A DNA stretch of 10,926 nucleotides from Nitrospiraceae bacterium (GTDB lineage: Bacteria > Nitrospirota > Nitrospiria > Nitrospirales > Nitrospiraceae), in the NCBI GenBank assembly GCA_005793285.1, contig SXPO01000254.1, positions 1 through 10,926 on the forward strand, in the 5' to 3' direction. Below, piece after piece: positions 1 to 5,466 of the stretch. The position numbers and the translations under genes are program-made. Each line of letters starts with the position of its first letter. Position 1 is the stretch's first letter. The notes beneath the pieces are model-generated. The model ran no database searches and was not told where the DNA came from. It saw only the letters and a list, made by a program, of their open reading frames with translations.

Positions 1-178
1 AATTTGCGCCTGCAACCAGCCTACCCGCGCGCCGCTGCGCCAACCACGTCTCCAAATTCTCACGCACCACTTGATACGCCGCACTCCGGTCCGGCCGCCG
101 GCGTACATACACCGCGGCCCGCTTCAACTTGCAATTACTGCTTGCGCTTGTCCCCGGCACACCTGCAGCGCTGCTCAT
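1..178 (-). CDS. IS91-like transposase, N-terminal fragment (runs off left edge)
   Basis: Reading the minus strand from an ATG at 178-176 gives 59 open codons to the window edge. The part after residue 18 reads KRAAVYVRRRPDRSAAYQVV followed by RENLETWLAQRR. This resembles the N-terminus of IS91-type (Y2, rolling-circle) transposases, where a 'Y-x-P/R-R-x-P-x-x-S-x-x-Y-x-V-V' stretch precedes the zinc-binding domain. The zinc fingers and the catalytic tyrosines would lie outside the window, so the assignment rests on this stretch only. The ORF overlaps the end of the XRE-like ORF in another frame, which suggests that this DNA interrupted that gene. An alternative is an unrelated hypothetical protein. 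The family call is from memory of the motif, not from a search. Confidence 0.45.
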   Translation of the reverse strand, partial: MSSAAGVPGTSASSNCKLKRAAVYVRRRPDRSAAYQVVRENLETWLAQRRAGRLVAGAN

Positions 179-326
179 AAATTTCCGTGGTGCGGGATCC
201 GCGGTTTAGCACATGACCATTTACCATATCATAGCCTTTACCAAGCTGTTCGGCTAACCAAGTTTGCTTAATTCCTTTTTCTTCAAGTACTTCTTTAATT
301 CTGTTTATTGTTGTTAAAGATGTCAA
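135..326 (-). pseudogene. XRE/HTH transcriptional regulator, 3'-truncated
   Basis: A 63-codon ORF begins at a TTG (no in-frame ATG is available after the upstream TAA). Residues 7-42 form a Cro/C1-type helix-turn-helix: NRIKEVLEEKGIKQTWLAEQ, then LGKGYDMVNGHVLNR. This is the pattern of small XRE regulators, often seen in Bacteroidota, in which 'NR-x-QP' and a further 20-25 residues normally follow. Here the family pattern stops at about residue 42 (near position 200), and a charged, Cys-containing tail ending DKRKQ takes over. The tail overlaps the start of the transposase-like ORF in another frame. The first two thirds are AT-rich, unlike the GC-rich tail, so the ORF crosses a junction between two DNAs. 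It is probably non-functional because helix 5 and the C-terminus are missing. Confidence 0.6.
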
Positions 327-330
327 GTCG

Positions 331-338
331 CAAATTTA
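331..338 (-). promoter_or_regulatory. Bacteroidota-type -7 box (TAAATTTG), candidate
   Basis: Read on the minus strand, TAAATTTG matches the TAnnTTTG -7 element used by the Bacteroidota primary sigma factor. It lies 4 nt before the TTG start of the XRE-like ORF. TTG triplets upstream sit 12 and 27 nt away, neither at the usual -33 distance, so the match is partial. Its main value is as a hint about where the AT-rich island came from. Confidence 0.3.
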
Positions 339-506
339 GTTATTATTTTTCAATATCTCGTTTTTCAAGATAAAAAATGTTTGAATAATTGTCTAACTGT
401 CTGTCCGTGCGTTGGCAAAAAATGGCTCTTTTGGTTTTTTGAGCGTTGGCTTGTGTGTCGGAAAAAACCAAATGTGCCATTTGCGGGTGGGCTTTTTTAC
501 AGTGAG

Positions 507-636
507 CGATAACGGTTGAGGCTATATGTAGTAAGGGATTGCGGGCTGCTTTCCTGTCCACCTACACAAAATTTTATGCGGGGAAGAATGCTTGAATTAC
601 CACTGAAACCCTTATTGCATATAGCCTTTGTTAGCG
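507..636 (-). other. attC-like integron recombination site (imperfect 130-bp palindrome)
   Basis: The outer heptamers CGATAAC (507-513) and GTTAGCG (630-636) are complementary except at one base and contain the invariant AAC...GTT core of integron attC sites. Inside them, GGCTATATG (520-528) pairs perfectly with CATATAGCC (618-626). The pairing continues as TAGTAAGGG (529-537) with CCCTTATTG (609-617), of which six contiguous pairs match. Read on the minus strand the site begins TAACAAAGGC and ends CCGTTA, as in the long VCR-type attC sites, and its length of about 130 bp fits that class. Spacers next to the heptamers differ in length (6 and 3 nt), giving the asymmetry expected of an attC hairpin. 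No integrase gene is visible in the window. An unrelated long hairpin is the alternative. Confidence 0.55.
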
Positions 637-708
637 ATTCGTTGTTCTTTGTCCCCATTGTCATTTCAATTTTTCGCCTAGCATTTCGATTTTGTCTAAC
701 CATTTTAA

Positions 709-2076
709 GCTCTTGGCCGACCACTGGGCCAGGTATGCCGCCGTCTCGACGGGTTCGAGCACCACGTCGATCCCGATGCGCTTCAGATTCGCCTGTACGA
801 CTTGAGCTTCCGCTGAACTCGAGGGGTTCGAGGCAATATAAGTGAACCTCGTCTTGAAGCCATTGGGGACGCCGGCGTCGGCCAGCAGCTTCTTGGCCTT
901 CTCCAGATCTGGCTAGTAGAAGGGCTCCCACTTCTCCTTGGACAACTGCCACAGCTTCATCGGAGGAGTGGCCGGCGCGGTCAGCACCGCGTAGCCCTGC
1001 GTACATGCCTGGATGATCTCGGCCCGATCGACGGCCCAACTGATGGCCTGGGCGACTTGTGGCTTGTCGTACGGCGGGAGCTTGTGGTTGATGTTGACGA
1101 ACTGATACCCGAGACGAGACCCGCGGTATGACGTCAGCGTCTTCTCGTTCTTCAGCAAGTCGAAATTCTTGTTATCTTCCAATATCGCGTGCTGGATGGT
1201 ATTGCCGCGCAAGGCGGCGACGATGGAGGATTCCTCTGGAATGACCTTGAGGACGACTTGATATACGTAGGGCTGGCCCTTGATGAAGTAGTCCGGGTTC
1301 TTGCGCAGGCGCGTTTCCGTTTCGAGCACCCACTGGTCCAGTATGAACGGTCCCGTTCCGATGGTACTCTTCTTGAGATCGCCGTACTTCTCGACCGCAT
1401 CTTTGCATACGATCGCCGGGTAGTAGGTGCCGGCCATGGACGCCAGGATGCCGGCGTTCGGCGTGCTCAGATGGAATGGGGCGGTGTACTTGTCAACTAC
1501 CTCCACGTCCTGAATGACCGCAAAATCGGCCTTGCCCGGCGAATCTTTGAGCAAGCGGCCAAAGCTGTATTTCACGTCGTCGGCGGTGAACTCGCGGGTG
1601 AACGGCGGATGCCACTGTACACCGTGGCGCAGCTTGAAGACGATAAGCTTACCGTCCTCCTTGACCTCCCAGGACTGCGCCAGATCGGGTTGCACGCTGA
1701 GGTCCGTGCCCAGGGTGACCAGTCCGTTGTAGATCAGGGGCGTCATGCGCATGCGCGCCTGGCTCGGCTCCAACTGAGGATCCAGCGCGCTGGCGTCGGC
1801 GTTTCTGGCCGTTATGAACGTGCCGCCCGTCTTGGGGCCCGCTGTGGGCGTAGGCGCCGCCGGCGCTTTGGTTGGCGGCACTGCAGTATTCGTGGCCGCC
1901 TGCGCTTGGGTTGCCGGCGCCGTCGTCGGAGCCGGCACGGGGGCACATGCCTGCAGGGCTGCTGCAGAAGCAGCCCAACTTCCGGTGATGATTGCCGCTC
2001 GGCGCAGGAACTCGCGCCGCGTGATGAACCCAAGGTTCAATTTGTCGCCTAGTTCTACCAGCTTCCTTTCCATCAT
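709..2076 (-). pseudogene. family-5 ABC solute-binding lipoprotein, internal stop and 3' truncation
   Basis: The start is an ATG ATG pair preceded by AAGGAGAAGG. Residues 19-26 (TRREFLRR) form a twin-arginine motif. A hydrophobic segment leads to the lipobox LQAC (Cys44), then an Ala/Pro/Thr linker runs to about residue 80. The SBP_bac_5 fold follows, with LAQSWEVKEDGKLIVFKLRHG, FTADDVKYSFGRLLKD and IGTGPFILDQW. After residue 387 (WEPFY) a TAG at 915-913 interrupts the frame. Translation past it continues the family sequence for about 68 codons (PDLEKAKKLLADAGVPNGF ... VVQANLKRIGIDVVLEPVET ... QWSAK) and then breaks into the AT-rich island near 709. TAG is one change from a CAG codon. About 100 residues of the family's C-terminal lobe are missing. 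It lies directly downstream of the GntR remnant, probably in one transcript. An inactive relic is the likely state. Confidence 0.88.
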
Positions 2077-2118
2077 CCTTCTCCTTAATGGGGACTAGGG
2101 ACCGGTTGGCCAAGCTGG

Positions 2119-3005
2119 TCATGCCAGCAGGCCGACTTGCAGGAGGCAGGTTTGAGGTACCTGGCACATCCCTGCTGCAGCACCAACTATCCTGAATGCG
2201 ATCACCTCCTTGCATTTCGGAACGATCTGATGAACCACAGCAGTACCGCGATTTGGCGCGAAAAAGGCATACCGATCCACGGTGCCCGGGGTGCTGTACA
2301 ATTGTGCCAAGACGGTATGCCGTGCCATGGCATAGAGATAGTGCATGGCGTGCAGTAGCTCTGCCAGATCCTGCTGTTCACAGGCCAGATAGATGCGCCT
2401 TTACATGTCCACGCATGCCGGTGCGAGTTCACGGACTTCTGAGAACAGCCGGCGGTACGTCGCCGTCTTATCGAAGAGGTTCGAGATCAATGCCATGAGG
2501 TGATCCTCTCCGCCGCCCGATATATGATGAAGCGGAATTCGTGCATCAGTCCAAGCCGCCGCGCCACATCGTGCTGGGCATCAGCGTCTTCAAGCTCGGC
2601 GAGAACCTGGCGCATCTCGTCGAGCGCGAGCTTGTCAAAGTGCGCGGACGCCCACGTGCACGCCAGCACCTCCAGAGCCTCGCTGATGCCACCGATCTCT
2701 TCAAACTCCGCCGGGGAGGGATGCGCCGCGGCGACGCCGCGGCGAGGCTGTAAGATGACGAGGCCCTCGGCTTGCAGATGCCGCATCGCCTCCCTGACGG
2801 GGATGGAGCCGACGCCCAATCCCTTGGCCAGCTCGTCTAGCCTGAGCCATTCGCCGGGCTGAAGGTGACCGCCAACGATCATCTCTCGAATCCTGTCAGT
2901 CACCACGTCCGCGATGTTGCCGTACGTGATGAGAGGGACAGTTTCTTTCTCAGCGTCTGTTACCACGCGCGCAGTCTCCATCATACCGAAATGGCGCTTG
3001 TGCAT
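2119..3005 (-). pseudogene. GntR-family regulator with FCD domain, frameshifted
   Basis: The intact first ORF is 172 aa (3005-2487). Residues 30-92 are a GntR winged helix (DRIREMIVGGHLQPGEWLRL, VGSIPVREAMRHLQAEGLV). From about residue 100 an FCD ligand-binding domain begins, up to HEFRFIIYRAAER. The frame then shifts: at about 2503-2504 two bases remain where a codon is expected. The next frame continues the FCD sequence (HLMALISNLFDKTATYRRLF, then LAPACVDM). An in-frame TAA at 2403-2401 interrupts it, and the sequence resumes as RRIYLACEQQDLAELLHAMH and ARHTVLAQLY. Both lesions fall in the domain that binds the effector and dimerises. The original protein would have been about 225-240 aa; its exact stop is unclear and 2119 is only the end of the resumed frame. 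It probably once controlled the adjacent binding-protein gene. Confidence 0.85.
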
Positions 3006-3056
3006 GCAGTAGATTGTGGAATTCTATATCCGCTATTTGATATCCTATGCGAAATA

Positions 3057-3085
3057 ATTGTATATGACTTCGTACTCATTGTCAA
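3057..3085 (-). promoter_or_regulatory. sigma70-type promoter of the GntR gene
   Basis: On the minus strand, TTGACA (3085-3080) is followed by exactly 17 nt and TACAAT (3062-3057). The predicted start is near 3050, leaving a leader of about 45 nt before the GntR start at 3005. The surrounding 3006-3100 stretch is AT-rich compared with both neighbours, as usual for a promoter region. A GntR autoregulatory operator would be expected here, but no convincing palindrome was picked out. Confidence 0.7.
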
Positions 3086-3382
3086 TAACCGGTTTTTCAG
3101 TGGTCGTGCCTGATCAGGATCTTGTCGTCCTTTCTGCTGGCCAGGGAAACGTCTGGCCTAGCACACGCACATCGGGGGCAAGGGTCAAAGGCCGTCGTCC
3201 GCCCTTGGCCATCCAGGCATGCCTCCGCTCAGAACCTTGCGAAGTGCAGTGCGCCCGCGAAGTGCCTGGGCGCCGAGCGCCTTTGGCTATTGACACACCC
3301 GGTGGTGGGGGGCCGTGGCCCACCATTTCGTTGCGACCGGGAGTGCTGCCGGCCGGAGCCGTGCGACCCGTGGTGCTATGTC
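3086..3382. other. intergenic region without recognisable gene
   Basis: GC-rich sequence between the divergent GntR promoter and the first hairpin repeat. Open frames here overlap in several registers and none resembles a protein family. A perfect 10-bp palindrome, CCTGATCAGG, lies at 3109-3118. No tRNA-like cloverleaf was seen. Confidence 0.5.
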
Positions 3383-3454
3383 CTTGGCACCGGTTCCACC
3401 CCGTCGCTTCCGCCAAGGCCCTCGCACAGATGTGCGGGGGCTTTCTGTTGTTGC
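3383..3454 (+). repeat. hairpin/terminator repeat, copy A
   Basis: This 72-bp element is repeated at 4085-4163. Shared blocks in order are CTTGGC, GGNTCCACCC, CGTCGCTTCCGCC, CCCTCGCAC, ATGTGCGGGGGCTT and CTGTTGTTGC/CTGTTGC. In this copy a first arm CCTTGGC (3382-3388) can pair with GCCAAGG (3412-3418). The last four bases of that second arm also start the terminator stem, so the two hairpins overlap. The methyltransferase start lies 75 bp downstream. Confidence 0.7.
3415..3453 (+). terminator. intrinsic terminator-like hairpin A
   Basis: AAGGCCCTCGCACA (3415-3428) pairs with TGTGCGGGGGCTTT (3431-3444) over 14 positions, with two G-U wobbles. A T-rich run, CTTTCTGTTGTTG, follows. No gene ends just upstream on this strand, so it either stops read-through transcription or acts as a leader attenuator. 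Confidence 0.6.
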
Positions 3455-3528
3455 AGAGCCAAGTGGCCTGGCATCCAGTGACAGCAGGCACCGCGTGACA
3501 CAAGACAAAGCGGAGGAAGTCTTCTTCG

Positions 3529-4044
3529 ATGCTGCAAGCGTTTCTCTACGCCCCTTTTGGGTTGCTACTGGTGGTAGTAGTCCTCCATACCCTCCTCCGA
3601 CTCGTTCGCCACTTCTACAAGTTCCCAATGCCAGAGCTCCTGGCCGGCGTCATTGACAACCCACTCCGGCGCGAGATCCAACCCCCAAGCGAAATGCCCC
3701 TTCGGTACAACATCGAGGCGGGTATGACGGTATTGGAGGTCGGCCCCGGCAATGGCAGATACACTAGTGAGATACCTGAGCCAGAGCGGGCACTGCGCGA
3801 GTTCTACCGTGTACTGAAGTCATCAGGGACTCTTGCCTGCAGCGAGTTACTGACAGACCCGGATTATTTTTTGGCCCAGACGCTGATCCGCAAGGCGCGC
3901 GCGGCGAAGTTCTGGCTCACGAAGAGAGTGGGCAACTTCTTCGCGTACACACTGGTCTTTGAGAAGCAGCGGAACGCCGCCCAGTCACTCGATGGAGCCG
4001 ACCCGGCCAGCTGCGGCGAATCGAGTTTGGGATCGGACCGCTGA
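3529..4044 (+). CDS. membrane-anchored SAM-dependent methyltransferase with internal deletion
   Basis: 171 codons; GGAGG at 3512-3516 lies 12 nt before the ATG, a rather long spacing. Residues 5-24 are a hydrophobic membrane segment. The sequence RHFYKFPMPELLAGVIDNPL, then RYNIEAGMTVLEVGPGNGRYT, gives motif I (the SAM-binding glycine loop, residues 68-76). In family members roughly 60-70 residues follow that form beta2-beta4 and motifs II/III. Here residue 79 is joined directly to EIPEPERALREFYRVLKSSG, followed by SELLTDPDYFLAQTLIRKA and VGNFFAYTLVFEKQ, the normal C-terminal half. The frame is kept, but the SAM-ribose acidic residue and the central sheet are gone, so catalysis is unlikely. 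Normal length would be about 220-240 aa. The substrate is unknown. It could be called a pseudogene. A hairpin repeat sits on either side of it. Confidence 0.75.
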   Translation: MLQAFLYAPFGLLLVVVVLHTLLRLVRHFYKFPMPELLAGVIDNPLRREIQPPSEMPLRYNIEAGMTVLEVGPGNGRYTSEIPEPERALREFYRVLKSSGTLACSELLTDPDYFLAQTLIRKARAAKFWLTKRVGNFFAYTLVFEKQRNAAQSLDGADPASCGESSLGSDR

Positions 4045-4084
4045 TTGGCACCACTGGGCCTCTCCGATGACATCTCGTCGGATA

Positions 4085-4163
4085 CTTGGCGCTGGGTCCA
4101 CCCGCGTCGCTTCCGCCGCAAGCCCTCGCACGAATGTGCGGGGGCTTCTTTCTATTCTGTTGC
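4085..4163 (+). repeat. hairpin/terminator repeat, copy B
   Basis: Second copy of the element at 3383-3454, about 700 bp away in the same orientation. It differs by substitutions and short insertions (CACCCG-CG, GCCGCAAG, CTTCTTTCTATT), but the paired bases of the terminal stem are kept. It starts 40 bp after the methyltransferase stop and ends about 105 bp before the DUF4926-like gene. Confidence 0.7.
4120..4161 (+). terminator. intrinsic terminator B
   Basis: AAGCCCTCGCAC (4120-4131) pairs with GTGCGGGGGCTT (4136-4147) around a GAAT loop: a 12-bp stem with a single G-U wobble. It is followed by the T-rich run CTTTCTATTCTGTT. The position after the methyltransferase stop fits a gene-end terminator. 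Confidence 0.78.
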
Positions 4164-4267
4164 GCATCGCTCCGCTTCGGTGTAAGACGGCGCTGAGCGA
4201 GGAGATCGCTGGCGTCGGCAACGGGCCAGGGGTCACTCGATGACTCCTGCAGGAGATAGCGGATCGC

Positions 4268-4528
4268 GTGGCGACCCACATGGTCATGCCTCACGCTGAG
4301 CGCGCCGCAGTGGACATTCACAAAGCTGACCTGCCTGAGTTCAACTTGAGACGGGGCCAGGTTGGTACAGTGGTTGAGATCCTCGCGTCGGGGAAGGCGT
4401 TTGAGATCGAATTCAGCTATCGTGACGGTCGCACGTATGAATCACTCGGTCTGCGGCCGGATCAGTTCATGGTGCTATGTTTCGAGCCGGCCAACACCCC
4501 GCCACATCTCGTCATGACACCAGCGTAG
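4268..4528 (+). CDS. DUF4926-like small protein
   Basis: 86 codons from a GTG; ATG codons at 4280 and 4286 are alternative starts, and AGGAGA lies about 11 nt before the GTG. Residues 14-70 carry the pattern of DUF4926 proteins: DLPEFNLRRGQVGTVVEILA, then KAFEIEFSYRDGRTYESLGL and RPDQFMVL. This is a compact beta-rich (SH3-like) domain of about 60 residues with a conserved Gly-x-Val-Gly-Thr-Val-Val core. The function of the family is not known. Members often lie beside small genes of DUF6883 type or in toxin-antitoxin-like pairs, but no partner is visible here: the 200 bp upstream hold only the terminator repeat. The domain is complete. The tail after residue 72 (FEPANTPPHLVMTPA) is not conserved as far as can be recalled. 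Confidence 0.72.
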   Translation: MATHMVMPHAERAAVDIHKADLPEFNLRRGQVGTVVEILASGKAFEIEFSYRDGRTYESLGLRPDQFMVLCFEPANTPPHLVMTPA

Positions 4529-4755
4529 AAGGTCGGCCGCCCCTTGGCGCCCCCTACGGGCTACCCCGCTGGCGCAAGGGGTGGATGGGTCGTTCAAGCC
4601 GGCGCCCAAGGCGCGGAAGGGGCCGGAGGGGGAGCAGTTGAGGTTGGAGAAAGGGGAGTAGAGGCGGAAGGCTGGCGGGTCTGAGGGCCGGCGCTCGCCG
4701 GGGGTATTGGCTGGGAGGCGACAACGCGACAGATCTTGACATGTGGACAGCCGCT
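4529..4755. other. intergenic region with hairpin, no recognisable gene
   Basis: Very GC-rich and purine-biased on the plus strand. CCCCTTGGCGC (4540-4550) can pair with GCGCAAGGGG (4572-4581) with one bulged G. No T-run follows, so it is not a standard terminator. One plus-strand frame reads VDGSFKPAPKARKGPEGEQL and ends in a stop, which might be the tail of a lost gene, but no family was recognised. Confidence 0.4.
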
Positions 4756-5151
4756 GCGCGCCTGCCCACATGCCCACAGGTCCTGCGGGGGCGACTACCG
4801 CGTCACGCAGCTCGCGGAAGCACATGCAACTCTCACACCACTTGACAAGACGTTAGCTTGACAGAATTTGTAGTAAACTGCATAATTCGGGGATTAGGAT
4901 GAGAAAGACCATATCTGAGATCCGCAGGCGATCCGGTTTCCCATTGCGCAGCGGTCATTATAGGAGGTGAAAACGGAACATTTCTGAACAGGCGGTGCGT
5001 ACAATTGCTTGCTCTGACGAGAACAAACCAACGTAGTTTTTGTGCAGCTAGAGGCCATAGTGCCGAGGAGGATTAACCGATGACAAGCTACAACAAGAAG
5101 AAGGGGGAAGACCGGAATCTTGCCCTGCCCCAACTCGAAGAGCTTCTCCGG
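4756..5151 (+). repeat. tandem duplication, copy 1 (promoter, leader and gene start)
   Basis: The block recurs at 5151-5538 with a period of 387 bp. Only about five single-base differences were found by eye (for example CACATGCAAC/CACACGCAAC, TAGTAAACTG/TAGTAGACTG, AATTGCTTGC/AATTGATTGC). Copy 1 has an extra 8-bp TGCCCACA repeat near its left end (4763-4778). It carries a promoter, leader, ribosome binding site and the first 24 codons of the binding-protein gene. Confidence 0.92.
4858..4886 (+). promoter_or_regulatory. sigma70-type promoter P1 (duplicated copy)
   Basis: TTGACA (4858-4863), a 17-nt spacer, then CATAAT (4881-4886). It is identical in its boxes to P2 in the second copy and drives toward the truncated gene start at 5080 and then P2. 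Confidence 0.7.
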
Positions 5152-5232
5152 CGCGCCTGCCCACAGGTCCTGCGGGGGCGACTACCGCGTCACGCAGCTC
5201 GCGGAAGCACACGCAACTCTCACACCACTTGA
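5080..5232 (+). pseudogene. truncated duplicate start of the solute-binding protein gene (50-codon ORF)
   Basis: The first 24 codons are the same as those of the gene at 5467 (MTSYNKKKGEDRNLALPQLE, then ELLR). The frame then crosses the duplication junction at 5151 into upstream sequence (RACPQVLRGRLPRHAARG, then STRNSHTT) and stops at TGA 5230-5232, just before promoter P2. It has the same strong ribosome binding site (AGGAGG, 8-nt spacing) as the real gene and so may be translated. It contains no signal peptide, lipobox or binding domain and is a by-product of the tandem duplication. It could act as a translated leader only in a trivial sense. Confidence 0.8.
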
Positions 5233-5244
5233 CAAGTCGTTAGC

Positions 5245-5273
5245 TTGACAGAATTTGTAGTAGACTGCATAAT
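5245..5273 (+). promoter_or_regulatory. sigma70-type promoter P2 of the transport operon
   Basis: TTGACA (5245-5250), 17 nt, CATAAT (5268-5273). The predicted transcript start is near 5280, giving a leader of about 185 nt before the ATG at 5467. A second TTGACA at 5229-5234 lies 16 bp upstream without a fitting -10 box. Confidence 0.75.
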
Positions 5274-5285
5274 TCGGGGATTAGG

Positions 5286-5357
5286 ATGAGAAAGACCATA
5301 TCTGAGATCCGCAGGCGATCCGGTTTCCCATTGCGCAGCGGTCATTATAGGAGGTGA
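5286..5357 (+). CDS. possible 23-codon upstream ORF in the operon leader
   Basis: ATG at 5286 lies within a few bases of the predicted transcript start, so it would be leaderless or nearly so. It encodes 23 residues (MRKTISEIRRRSGFPLRSGH, then YRR), rich in Arg. Its TGA overlaps an AGGAGGTGA Shine-Dalgarno-like sequence at 5349-5357. An identical ORF sits in copy 1 (4899-4970). There is no direct evidence of translation, and the duplication is too recent for conservation to mean much. Confidence 0.2.
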   Translation: MRKTISEIRRRSGFPLRSGHYRR

Positions 5358-5452
5358 AAACGGAACATTTCTGAACAGGCGGTGCGTACAATTGATTGCT
5401 CTGACGAGAACAAACCAACGTAGTTTTTGTGCAGCTAGAGGCCATAGTGCCG

Positions 5453-5458
5453 AGGAGG
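5453..5458 (+). promoter_or_regulatory. strong ribosome binding site
   Basis: AGGAGG with 8-nt spacing to the ATG at 5467. It fixes this start for the solute-binding protein. Confidence 0.8.
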
Positions 5459-5466
5459 ATTAACCG

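Noticed and set aside
343..561. A 72-codon minus-strand ORF across the AT-rich island
   Set aside because: It overlaps the attC-like hairpin and shows no recognisable domain; probably chance openness.
913..915. The TAG inside the first binding protein as a recoded (sense) amber codon
   Set aside because: A neighbouring gene in the same unit has both a frameshift and a TAA, and the gene is also truncated. Simple decay explains all three lesions.
497..1039. A 180-codon minus-strand open frame
   Set aside because: Its first half is the binding-protein sequence in a shifted frame and its second half runs through the attC-like island. No domain is seen.
1189..2052. A long plus-strand open frame of 287 codons
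   Set aside because: It is the antisense shadow of the solute-binding protein gene, with Arg-rich low-complexity sequence and no family resemblance.
3380..3420. tRNA-like GGTTCCACCCC motif
   Set aside because: No acceptor stem, anticodon arm or CCA context could be built around it. It belongs to the hairpin repeat.
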